Assembly: GCA_013331315.1 (NCBI GenBank)
Contig: DUGQ01000023.1
Coordinates: 1-7,878 of the forward strand
Direction of reading: 5' to 3'
Length of the DNA stretch: 7,878 bases
DNA from: Thermoplasmata archaeon
Lineage (GTDB): Archaea > Thermoplasmatota > Thermoplasmata > UBA10834
Below the pieces are notes generated by a model. It saw only the letters and a program-made list of their open reading frames with translations, was not told the origin of the DNA and did not search any database. The position numbers and the translations under genes are program-made. Below, one piece after another: positions 1-5,825 of this stretch (the first letter of the stretch is position 1; each line of letters begins with the position of its first letter).

Positions 1-1
1 C

Positions 2-319
2 ATGGGGTTCGGCAAGAAGCTCGGCGACATCGCGTTCGAGAACGGCGGACGACCGGTCGGCCTGGGTCTGTTCTTCGCGGGCAACCTGAACAGGTACCGC
101 GGGCGCGAGGGGGCGGAGCTGATCCGCAGGATAAAGGACCTCGTGGACCCGAACGGCGTGATGAACCCGGGCAAGGTCGTGGAGACGGGCACCCGTTTCG
201 GGATATCCCTGCCGGCGGCCTTCATGAACTTCGGGATGAACATGATGGCCGGCATGAAGAGGATCATGCCCAGAGACAAGATCGGCGACAGGGAACTCTC
301 GAAGCTGAAGAAGAAGTGA
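2..319 (+). CDS. FAD-linked oxidase/dehydrogenase (GlcD-type), C-terminal fragment
   Basis: This is the last 105 residues of a larger protein cut off by the left window edge; the ATG at its first codon is probably internal. About residues 40-59 carry the pattern KDLVDPNGVMNPGK, the hallmark of the C-terminal FAD-oxidase domain of glycolate oxidase GlcD, D-lactate dehydrogenase and alkyl-DHAP synthase relatives (a 'DPxGxxNPGK' end). Such enzymes oxidise a 2-hydroxy acid using FAD and pass electrons to a quinone or Fe-S partner. The FAD-binding half lies outside the window, so the substrate cannot be named. The tail after NPGK (about 45 residues) is methionine-rich (a MNFGMNMMAGM stretch) and ends in a lysine cluster; it may be a membrane- or partner-contacting tail, which is inference. 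It ends 12 bp before the convergent S-component gene. Confidence 0.8.
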   Translation: MGFGKKLGDIAFENGGRPVGLGLFFAGNLNRYRGREGAELIRRIKDLVDPNGVMNPGKVVETGTRFGISLPAAFMNFGMNMMAGMKRIMPRDKIGDRELSKLKKK

Positions 320-331
320 GCCGGACTCGAC

Positions 332-916
332 CTATCGCGCTCCGGACGACGGGTACACCTGCTTGACATACAGCGCGAGCAGCGAGCCCACCGTCCCGCC
401 TATGACTACCTGCAGCACGTTTCCGGGCGCCTCGGCGAGCGCCGCGGGCCAACCGGCATGGAGCAGGTAGACCTCGCTGAGGAGGTAGGTCAGCACCATG
501 CAAGTGCCTCCGGCCGCGATGCCCAGGATCTTCGCGAACTCCCCCCATCCGCGAACTCTTCCGATCAGTCCTGCGACGAGCCCCTCGGACCCCTTCGCAA
601 TCAAGGTGTAGGGCGCGAAGAAGCCCGCGCCGAGCAGAACATCGGCCACCGCTGAACCGACTCCGCCGCATATCGCGCCAGCCCTCCAACCGAAGGCGAA
701 CGCGCAGAAGAAGACCATCGAATCGCCCATGTTGAAATACCCTTTCGTCGGGGCGAAGTAGATGAATGTCGCGAAGGTGATGGCGGTCGTCATCGCGGTC
801 AGGACGCCGTACAAGGCCACGGTTCTCGGGGAGACGAAACCGGCGCCGTCCTGCTGGTCCAGTTCATCGTCTGGCATATCCACCGGCCCTGCCTCCGTTG
901 TCATGTCGTCCGTCAC
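332..916 (-). CDS. ECF transporter S component (substrate-binding membrane protein)
   Basis: This 194-residue hydrophobic protein resembles the small S (substrate-capture) subunits of energy-coupling factor transporters, specifically the ECF_ribofla_trS/COG4720-like type. Visible hallmarks are GYFNMGDSMVF at 59-69, a Gly-rich GSAVADVLLG at 87-96, KGSEGLVAGLIG at 108-119, and a late APGNVLQVVIGG segment at 163-174. About five or six membrane helices fit between residues 32 and 186. An acidic, probably cytoplasmic tail of about 25 residues precedes the first helix. The S protein would bind a vitamin or similar micronutrient and topple in the membrane when docked on EcfT. It is the last gene of the ecfA-ecfA-ecfT run, 34 bp after ecfT, so it is probably the dedicated partner. 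The start is uncertain: GTG at 916 is used here, but ATG at 904 fits the nearby TATA-like element as well or better. No neighbouring biosynthetic gene reveals the substrate; 'riboflavin' should not be assumed. Confidence 0.85.
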   Translation of the reverse strand: MTDDMTTEAGPVDMPDDELDQQDGAGFVSPRTVALYGVLTAMTTAITFATFIYFAPTKGYFNMGDSMVFFCAFAFGWRAGAICGGVGSAVADVLLGAGFFAPYTLIAKGSEGLVAGLIGRVRGWGEFAKILGIAAGGTCMVLTYLLSEVYLLHAGWPAALAEAPGNVLQVVIGGTVGSLLALYVKQVYPSSGAR

Positions 917-933
917 GCGGAAACCTGGGTCGG

Positions 934-941
934 TACTTAAA
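934..941 (-). promoter_or_regulatory. possible internal TATA box before the S-component gene
   Basis: The minus strand reads TTTAAGTA in the 34-bp gap between ecfT and the S-component gene, inside an otherwise GC-rich operon. Archaeal TATA boxes sit about 26 bp before the transcription start, which would place initiation near 912. That is just inside or after the GTG at 916 and a few bases before the ATG at 904. It could give the S subunit extra expression relative to the motor. It is a single weak element, so confidence is low. Confidence 0.35.
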
Positions 942-950
942 CTATAGCCT

Positions 951-1739
951 TCATATAGGCACAGACAGAGCGTACTTCGCGAACGCTGGTACCACGAACA
1001 GGCTTACGGATATCGCCAACGCGACATAGTCGCCCTTGTGCATCCGAAGTTCGCGGAGGTAGGTCCTGCGTCTCCGCGCGCCGTACGCGCGCGACTGAAG
1101 TGCCAGCGCGAGGGTGTCGGCCGTTCTGAGCGCCGACACCACGGCGGGACCGAGCACGGCCACGTACTTCCTCGAACGGACGAAGATGTTGCCTTTCTCG
1201 AACTCCATGCCGCGAGAACGCTGCGCGTCGATGATCGAGTCCATTACCGTCCCGAAGGCGGGAAAGTATCGCAACGCGATCGCCAGGGCGAGGCCGAAAT
1301 CGAACCTGAGGCCCATCTTAACCAGGCCCTGGACGAGGTCGCGCTGCGAGGTCGTGAATATCAGGATGTACCAGACCGTGGCGAGGCACCCCACGCGCAC
1401 GGCCGATGTGAGGCCACGCCATATTCCTGGCTCTGTCACCACGAGGGGGCCCACGCGCAACAGCTCCGGTGTGCCCGTCGGGTCGAACAAGGGCCACAGG
1501 ACCGCGATGAGCGCCATGAACCTGAACACGAACTTCATTGCGAACGCGGTCTTCCTATAGCTCGCTCTCGCCAACAGAAGGAGCAGAAAGATGAATGCGA
1601 GAAGCACGACCAGATACGCCAAGGTGGTCAGGACGAACGCGAGCAGGCTCAGCGTCAGAACTGAGAGCATCTTGACCCGCGGATCCATGCGGTGGAGGAA
1701 CGTGTCGGCCTCAGTGTACAGGTCGTTGAACCTCGTCAT
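951..1739 (-). CDS. ecfT: Energy-coupling factor transporter transmembrane protein EcfT
   Basis: EcfT is the membrane scaffold that joins the two cytoplasmic ATPases to the S component and transmits ATP-driven movement. The 262-residue product starts with a short amphipathic stretch, then long hydrophobic segments at about 25-60 and 70-85, another near 112-130, and a terminal helix near 240-258. The family's two cytoplasmic coupling motifs (Ala/Ser-Arg-Gly/Ala) are visible: QRSRG at 173-177 and LQSRAYG at 214-220. These fit into the grooves of the ATPase subunits. The frame stays open 43 codons further upstream. The ATG at 1739 is chosen because its ATG overlaps the TGA of the preceding ATPase gene (ATGA), the residues after it match the family's usual N terminus (a LHRMDPRVK stretch, 15-23), and a G-rich run lies about 10 nt upstream. 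Translation is therefore probably coupled to ecfA. Confidence 0.93.
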   Translation of the reverse strand: MTRFNDLYTEADTFLHRMDPRVKMLSVLTLSLLAFVLTTLAYLVVLLAFIFLLLLLARASYRKTAFAMKFVFRFMALIAVLWPLFDPTGTPELLRVGPLVVTEPGIWRGLTSAVRVGCLATVWYILIFTTSQRDLVQGLVKMGLRFDFGLALAIALRYFPAFGTVMDSIIDAQRSRGMEFEKGNIFVRSRKYVAVLGPAVVSALRTADTLALALQSRAYGARRRRTYLRELRMHKGDYVALAISVSLFVVPAFAKYALSVPI

Positions 1740-2590
1740 CGTCCCGACCCCCCTACGAACGATAGTCGGTCGGCCAACTGGGACGGCGTCGAGGCGGTCG
1801 AGGCCATGAGCCTCTTCGACCGCAGCCTCTGTGCCAGCACGGTCACCGGGGGGGCGATGAGATGGCATCTCCTCAGCATCTCAGGGTCGGAGAAGGCGTC
1901 GTCGGTGCTCGCGTCCGCGACAATGGCCCCCTCGGACATGACGATCACCCTGTCGACGTGTTGGGACACGAGCCGCATCTCATGCGTTATCAGAAGGATC
2001 GCGATCCCCTCAGAACGCAGCGCGTCCAATGTTTCCATCAACTGCTTCGATTCGACAGAGTCGAGGCCGGTGGTGGGCTCGTCAAACACCAGGACCCGAG
2101 GAGCGGTTGCCAGGACGGAGGCGATGGTCACCTTCCGCCTGTCGCCAAGCGTCAGAGTCACCGGCGACTGCGTGAGAATATCGCCAATCCCCGTCAACGC
2201 GACGGCACGGTTCACCAAGGCGATGGTGCGCTCCTCCCCGAACCCCATGTTTCGGGGACCGAACCGGACCTCATCCTCCACCGACGTGCAGAAGAGTTGG
2301 TGATCTGGGTTCTGAAAGACGTACCCGACAGTCCTAGCCAGGGTGGCCGTGCTCGTCTTCCTAGTGTCCACTCCACCGACGGTCACCACACCCGAGGAGG
2401 GTTTTAGCAGGCCGTTGAGATGCTTCGCGAGAGTGGTCTTCCCCGAGCCGTTCCCCCCGACGAGCGCGGCGTATTCCCCCTCACGGATGTCGAGGCAGAC
2501 CCCTCTCAGTGCCTCGCTCCCGCCCTCGTAGGAGAAACTCACACCCTCGAGCGAGATGATAGGGGAGGGGGCAATGGCCCGGGGCTCCAT
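1736..2590 (-). CDS. ecfA: ECF transporter ATPase subunit (second of two; degenerate signature motif)
   Basis: One of two cytoplasmic ABC ATPases that power the ECF transporter (CbiO/EcfA family), 284 residues. In order: Walker A GGNGSGKTT at 45-53; Q-loop FQNPDHQLF with Q93; signature region LTLGDRRK at 146-153; Walker B RVLVFDE at 165-171 with catalytic E171; D-loop GLD at 175-177; switch histidine H203 in ITHEM; and a C-terminal EcfA-type extension to 284. The signature is unusual: the usual LSGG(Q/E) is LTLGD, with Leu at the third position and Asp at the fifth. Hydrolytic residues are otherwise canonical. The start ATG at 2590 shares its A with the TGA of the upstream ATPase (TGATG), and GGAGGG lies 8 nt before it; a TTG one codon earlier (2593) is the alternative. 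The gene overlaps ecfT by 4 bp, consistent with equal production of the motor parts. Confidence 0.93.
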   Translation of the reverse strand: MEPRAIAPSPIISLEGVSFSYEGGSEALRGVCLDIREGEYAALVGGNGSGKTTLAKHLNGLLKPSSGVVTVGGVDTRKTSTATLARTVGYVFQNPDHQLFCTSVEDEVRFGPRNMGFGEERTIALVNRAVALTGIGDILTQSPVTLTLGDRRKVTIASVLATAPRVLVFDEPTTGLDSVESKQLMETLDALRSEGIAILLITHEMRLVSQHVDRVIVMSEGAIVADASTDDAFSDPEMLRRCHLIAPPVTVLAQRLRSKRLMASTASTPSQLADRLSFVGGSGR

Positions 2591-3456
2591 CAAGGCCGCC
2601 CTCCTGAGACATTGCCGGCCAACCTGGATATCTCTAGCTCGGCCTCATCGACGGTCATGAACTCGTTGACCAGGCCAGGGTACTTCCGCGACATGAGAGA
2701 ACTCAGCTCAGCCATCTGCGGAGGGGCGACCCCGGCGGCTTCCAGGAGCTCCACCTGGGAGAGCACGTTCCTGGGCTTGTCGTCAGCCAGGACGCTCCCG
2801 TCTTTCAGAAGTATGATCCGGTCGCAAAATCCGGTCATCTCCTCCGCGTCTCTCTCGGCGAGCACTATCGTCATCATGTGCTTCTTCCTAAGCGTGAGGA
2901 GGAGGTCGTATAGGTCGGACCGCCCAACGGGATCGAGGGCGTACGTTGGTTCGTCCAAGACCAAGAGCCTGGGGCGCATGGAGAGCGCGGCGGCGATTGC
3001 CAGCCGCTGCTTCTCACCGCCTGAAAGGGACGACGGTGCCCGTTTGTTGAAGCCGGAAAGGCCGACCTCCTCGAGCGCCCATTCCACCCTGGCGGCTATC
3101 TCCTCCCTGGGCAAGGCGATGTTCTCAGGCCCGAAGGCCACCTCTTCTTCGGCGCTCATGCAGAAGAGCTGGCTCTCGGGTTCCTGGAAGACGGACCCGA
3201 CCATCGTCGATAGTCTGGCGACTGAGGTCCGCTTCACAGTCCTTCCGAGAACTTCGACCTCGCCTTCCACCTCGGCCGGAAGAGAATGAGGGACCAGGCC
3301 GCTGAGCAGCCGGCAGAAGGTGGACTTGCCCGCGTTGTTGCGTCCGAGCAGAAGTGTGATATCGCCCTCATCGATCTCCACGGATAAATCGCGTAGAGCT
3401 GGCCCATCAGAACCGCGATATCTGACGCTGGTCCTGGCCAACTTCACCGCGCGCAA
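2590..3456 (-). CDS. ecfA: ECF transporter ATPase subunit (first of two; switch His replaced by Arg)
   Basis: The 288-residue first gene of the ECF operon is the other EcfA/CbiO-family ATPase. In order: Walker A GRNNAGKST at 38-46 (Asn where Gly is usual); Q-loop FQEPESQLF with Q91; perfect signature LSGGEKQ at 144-150; Walker B RLLVLDE at 163-169 with catalytic E169; D-loop ALD at 173-175; and the C-terminal EcfA extension from about 235. Where relatives have AEH followed by D or R, this protein has AERD, so the switch histidine is R202 (codon AGA at 2851-2853). It should pair with the neighbouring EcfA, whose signature motif is itself degenerate. The start is TTG at 3456, supported by GGAGG 6 nt upstream and a TATA box at the right distance. 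A GTG three codons inside is the alternative. Its stop overlaps the next start by one base. Confidence 0.93.
   Translation of the reverse strand: MRAVKLARTSVRYRGSDGPALRDLSVEIDEGDITLLLGRNNAGKSTFCRLLSGLVPHSLPAEVEGEVEVLGRTVKRTSVARLSTMVGSVFQEPESQLFCMSAEEEVAFGPENIALPREEIAARVEWALEEVGLSGFNKRAPSSLSGGEKQRLAIAAALSMRPRLLVLDEPTYALDPVGRSDLYDLLLTLRKKHMMTIVLAERDAEEMTGFCDRIILLKDGSVLADDKPRNVLSQVELLEAAGVAPPQMAELSSLMSRKYPGLVNEFMTVDEAELEISRLAGNVSGGRP
2599..2604 (-). promoter_or_regulatory. Shine-Dalgarno site for the second ecfA
   Basis: GGAGGG on the minus strand lies 8 nt before the ATG at 2590, inside the end of the upstream ATPase gene. The spacing favours this ATG over the TTG one codon earlier. It supports reinitiation at the TGATG overlap. 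Confidence 0.7.
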
Positions 3457-3462
3457 GGAAAA

Positions 3463-3467
3463 CCTCC
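3463..3467 (-). promoter_or_regulatory. Shine-Dalgarno site deciding the TTG start of the first ecfA
   Basis: GGAGG on the minus strand lies 6 nt before the TTG at 3456 and would lie 15 nt before the in-frame GTG at 3447. This spacing is the main reason for choosing the TTG. Confidence 0.7.
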
Positions 3468-3538
3468 GATGCGTCGCTCAATCGAGGGGGTCTGTATAAA
3501 GCCTTTTCCAGATGCATCGGCGACTGGGGGAGCGTCGC
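3466..3538. repeat. short inverted and direct repeats around the ECF promoter
   Basis: The gap before the ECF operon holds several short symmetrical words: GATGCATC (8-bp palindrome, 3511-3518) about 10 bp upstream of the TATA box; GCGAC/GTCGC arms at 3520-3524 and 3534-3538 with a 9-nt loop; CCGATGC at 3466-3472 mirrored by GCATCGG at 3514-3520 across the TATA box; and GCGTCGC repeated directly at 3471-3477 and 3532-3538. They could be an operator, or a weak stem at the end of the upstream gene. Each is short enough to arise by chance in GC-rich DNA. Confidence 0.25.
3494..3500 (-). promoter_or_regulatory. TATA box of the ECF operon promoter
   Basis: The minus strand reads AAAAGGCTTTATAC, an A-rich BRE-like stretch followed by TTTATAC at 3500-3494. 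Counting about 26 bp downstream places the transcription start near 3471, giving a leader of about 15 nt that contains the GGAGG site. The promoter lies in the 90-bp gap after the winged-helix gene, so the ECF operon probably has its own promoter rather than depending on read-through. Confidence 0.65.
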
Positions 3539-3546
3539 GGTCGCGT

Positions 3547-4428
3547 TCAGGCCGGGACGAACCTGGCTTTCTTCCCCTTCCCTATGACGCGGATGCGCCC
3601 TTTCTTAGAGAGAGACGCCAACGCCTTCGACAACTGGTCATCTGGCAACCGGGTGGCTCTGAGCACCTGATCCCTCGTGGATCCGTTGGCGGAGAGAGCG
3701 CTGTACACCCTGTCCTCGGCCTCCTCCGCGTCCTCTGCCGGGAGCGTCCTGAGCTTCTTAGTGGGTGGCGGTGCGGGCGGGGGAATCAGAACGTATCTCT
3801 CCCCCGAATCGTCCGTCATGACTCTCGCGCTGCCAGACGAGATCAGGCGTCCAAGCGAGAGGGTCACCTGCTCCTCGGAATAGCCCGTCGCCTTCGAGAG
3901 GTCCTCGATGGTCTTCCCATCCTCGTTCAGAAGGGCGAGCACCTCACCGTCGCGCTGGTTCTCAGGCGGATGCTTGTCGCTCACGACTGAGACCTTGTTC
4001 AGGTGAGTCCTCAGGAACTCCTTGCTGGCCTCCTTGAAGTGCGCCATGTCCGTTTCCAGAAGGCGTTCGAGCTCGGAGACGTCCAGCCCCATCTCATTCC
4101 ATCGGTCCAGCTTCTTGCGGTACACGTCCTTTCTCGCTTCAGGCGACTTGAGCTCCTCCAAGGGAGCGACTGGATGCGTGGCCGTCCCGCCCTCAGATGC
4201 CCTGTCAGATTCAGCCAGAGTCGTGATCATATACCTGACCCTCGAACCTTTGAGGGTCTTGTGGATCGAGTCGAGCTTGTCGAACAGGCGCTCGTCGGGG
4301 CCGAGCTCGATTTCGAAATCGAAATCACCCACGAGAGGCAGGCCACCGATGTGCTTCATGCGCTCGACGATGCGTTTCGGGGACTCGCCCTCGCTGCTAA
4401 GAACGAGCTTCACGTAGATCTTGTTCAT
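3547..4428 (-). CDS. Unrecognised protein with two predicted winged-helix domains
   Basis: I do not recognise this 293-residue, cysteine-free protein beyond its parts. Residues 1-71 look like a compact alpha/beta domain (strand IYVKLVLSS, helix 16-27, a GGLPLVGDFDFEIEL segment, helix 46-60, and a final strand VRYMITT), reminiscent of ferredoxin-like regulatory or ligand domains. Residues 97-145 are charged and helical. Residues 160-215 fit a winged-helix DNA-binding fold: helix, IEDLSKATGYSEEQVTLSLGRL as the turn and recognition helix, then a basic/acidic wing. A proline-rich linker (PPPAPPP, 217-223) and an acidic stretch precede a second such domain at 236-292, ending in a lysine/arginine-rich wing (GKGKKARF). 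It may be a DNA-binding regulator or chromatin- or replication-associated factor. It is divergent from priS across 125 bp; this is the only contextual hint. Start ATG 4428 is supported by a TATA box about 40 bp upstream. Confidence 0.8.
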   Translation of the reverse strand: MNKIYVKLVLSSEGESPKRIVERMKHIGGLPLVGDFDFEIELGPDERLFDKLDSIHKTLKGSRVRYMITTLAESDRASEGGTATHPVAPLEELKSPEARKDVYRKKLDRWNEMGLDVSELERLLETDMAHFKEASKEFLRTHLNKVSVVSDKHPPENQRDGEVLALLNEDGKTIEDLSKATGYSEEQVTLSLGRLISSGSARVMTDDSGERYVLIPPPAPPPTKKLRTLPAEDAEEAEDRVYSALSANGSTRDQVLRATRLPDDQLSKALASLSKKGRIRVIGKGKKARFVPA

Positions 4429-4465
4429 CTACTCTACCTAGCGGAGCGCTTGATAGTGCTGAGTC

Positions 4466-4473
4466 CTTTTTAT
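4466..4473 (-). promoter_or_regulatory. TATA box for the winged-helix gene
   Basis: The minus strand reads ATAAAAAG at 4473-4466. Transcription would start near 4443, giving a leader of about 15 nt before the ATG at 4428, with only a weak AGGT-type ribosome-binding match. An 8-bp palindrome CTCATGAG (4479-4486) sits just upstream. The element shares the 125-bp divergent gap with the priS promoter. Confidence 0.5.
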
Positions 4474-4518
4474 GCTTTCTCATGAGTAGTCGACACGCAG
4501 CAAAATCGCACATGTCAG

Positions 4519-4527
4519 TTTAATATA
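4519..4527 (+). promoter_or_regulatory. TATA box of priS (near-leaderless transcript)
   Basis: TTTAATATA is the most AT-rich word in this gap. Its centre is about 31 bp before the ATG at 4554, which predicts a transcription start near 4549 and a leader of only about five nucleotides. No Shine-Dalgarno sequence is present, so leaderless-type initiation is expected. This is back to back with the promoter of the winged-helix gene, about 45 bp away. Confidence 0.6.
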
Positions 4528-4553
4528 CGCGTCATTGGGATAACGCAGCCGAG

Positions 4554-5783
4554 ATGGTCTCGGACGACTCCAGAAGGTTCGTGACAAGGCAGTTCGCCAG
4601 GCACTACACACGGGCTCCGCTGGACATGCCCGACAGGTTCCCGAGACGCGAGTTCGGGTTCATGTTCTTCGATCGTTCCTTCATGATGAGGCATCTCGCC
4701 TTTCCGAGCAGGGCCGCCCTCAAGAAGTACCTCGTGGAGCAGGTCCCATCTCACGCGTACTACTCATCCGCCTACTACGAGAAGCCCGATGCCCCGACCA
4801 TGAAGGAGAAGTCGTGGCGTGGAGCGGACCTGCTCTTCGACCTGGACGCGGACCACGTCGAAGGCGCCAAGGGCCTCTCGTACGACCAGATGCTGGCCAG
4901 GGTGAAGACTGAGGTCGTCAGGCTGATAGACGAGTTCCTGAACGGCGACCTTGGATTCGACGAGGAGGACCTTAAGATAGTCTTCTCCGGGGGGAGGGGG
5001 TACCACGTCCATGTCACGCACTCGAGCGTCCTGAAGCTCAACTCCCACGAGAGAAGGGAGATCGTGGATTACATAACCGGTACCGACCTGGACCTCAACT
5101 GGGTGTTCCCCCAGCGCGTCTTCGAGCAGAGCAGGTTCAAGGACCGCGCGGGGCTCGGTCACAGACGAGACATGCCAAGGCGGGAGAACGGTGGCTGGAG
5201 AGGCAGGATCCGAAAGGGGATAGACGACCTCCTGGCGGACCTCGAGCGGCTTCCGGAGGAAGAGGTCAGGAAGCGCATATCGGACATCCTTGAGGCGTCT
5301 GAGAGAGACATAGGCCCCAAGACGATAGACGGGCTATATGCTGACCTGTTCGTGAAGAACAAGGGGATGAGCGGAGCGGACCGGATGAGGGAGGAGGACA
5401 CTTTCGAGGTCTTCTCCGAGAAGCGGAATGCCGAGGCCTTCCTCGAGATGGTCAGCCTGAGTGTCAAAGGGCGGGTGAAGGGCGAGACCGACGAGCCCGT
5501 GACTTCCGACACCCATAGACTCATCCGTCTCCCGAGTTCCTTGCACGGCAAGACAGGGTTCGAGGTCGTGCCCATGGGCAGAGAGGCTCTCGACCGCTTC
5601 GACCCGTTCACGGACGCGGTCCCAAAGGCGTTCGAGGAGGGCGAGGTGAAGGTCAGGGCCATGGCGCCGACCTCGGTCACCCTGAAGGGTGAGCGACACG
5701 ACATCGGAGAGGATGCGGCCAGTGTGCCCGCGTACGTCGCCGTCCACCTTATATGCAGAAATCTGGCCGACCTCGATAACTAG
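4554..5783 (+). CDS. priS: DNA primase catalytic (small) subunit PriS
   Basis: PriS is the catalytic subunit of the archaeal/eukaryal-type primase. With PriL it makes the short RNA (in archaea also DNA) primers that replicative polymerases extend. Catalytic features are in the expected order: DLDADH at 96-101 supplies the metal-binding pair D96 and D98; FSGGRGYHVHV at 144-154 is the nucleotide-binding SGxxGxH motif with H151; and SDTHRLIRLPSSLHGKTG at 318-335 holds the third aspartate D319 and the conserved RLPSSLHGKTG signature. At 409 residues it is at the long end for the family; much of the extra length is a charged helical region at about 205-300. The only cysteine is C401, so the zinc knuckle that many archaeal PriS proteins carry between the DxD and SGxxG motifs is absent. 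The priL gene is not in the window. The ATG start follows a well-placed TATA box. Confidence 0.95.
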   Translation: MVSDDSRRFVTRQFARHYTRAPLDMPDRFPRREFGFMFFDRSFMMRHLAFPSRAALKKYLVEQVPSHAYYSSAYYEKPDAPTMKEKSWRGADLLFDLDADHVEGAKGLSYDQMLARVKTEVVRLIDEFLNGDLGFDEEDLKIVFSGGRGYHVHVTHSSVLKLNSHERREIVDYITGTDLDLNWVFPQRVFEQSRFKDRAGLGHRRDMPRRENGGWRGRIRKGIDDLLADLERLPEEEVRKRISDILEASERDIGPKTIDGLYADLFVKNKGMSGADRMREEDTFEVFSEKRNAEAFLEMVSLSVKGRVKGETDEPVTSDTHRLIRLPSSLHGKTGFEVVPMGREALDRFDPFTDAVPKAFEEGEVKVRAMAPTSVTLKGERHDIGEDAASVPAYVAVHLICRNLADLDN

Positions 5784-5792
5784 CACAAAAAG

Positions 5793-5800
5793 TATTTATT
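5793..5800 (+). promoter_or_regulatory. TATA box of the membrane-protein gene
   Basis: TATTTATT lies in the 42-bp AT-rich gap after priS. Its centre is about 29 bp before the ATG at 5826, so the transcript would start at or within a few bases of the start codon. A second AT-rich word at 5811-5817 (GCATAAA) is too close to the ATG to serve as its promoter. No Shine-Dalgarno site is visible, consistent with leaderless initiation. The gene therefore appears to be transcribed separately from priS. Confidence 0.6.
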
Positions 5801-5825
5801 AACCATAACTGCATAAAAGGCTTCG

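Noticed and set aside
320..331. Possible terminators at the convergent ends (320-331 and 6657)
   Set aside because: The gaps are 12 and 1 bp with no T-rich tract or stem; no terminator can be supported from sequence.
1038..1664. Plus-strand open frame opposite ecfT
   Set aside because: Low-complexity His/Arg/Glu/Gln-rich translation; the minus strand has clear EcfT coupling motifs. Treated as a shadow frame.
1740..1868. Extended ecfT start 43 codons upstream
   Set aside because: It would lie wholly inside the upstream ATPase gene, adds a charged non-family sequence, and the ATGA overlap at 1736-1739 gives a better start.
2420..3289. Long plus-strand open frame (289 codons) opposite the two ATPase genes
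   Set aside because: It lies antisense to two ABC ATPases with full motifs, its translation is serine/arginine-rich with no recognisable domain, and such frames are common in GC-rich DNA.
3457..3546. Riboswitch upstream of the ECF operon
   Set aside because: The predicted leader is only about 15 nt and no conserved TPP, FMN or cobalamin motif is visible.
4479..4486. 8-bp palindrome CTCATGAG between the two divergent promoters
   Set aside because: Isolated and short, with no second copy nearby; not enough to call an operator.
5159..5786. Minus-strand open frames opposite priS
   Set aside because: The plus strand encodes the conserved primase motifs; the reverse frames show no domain and no promoter.
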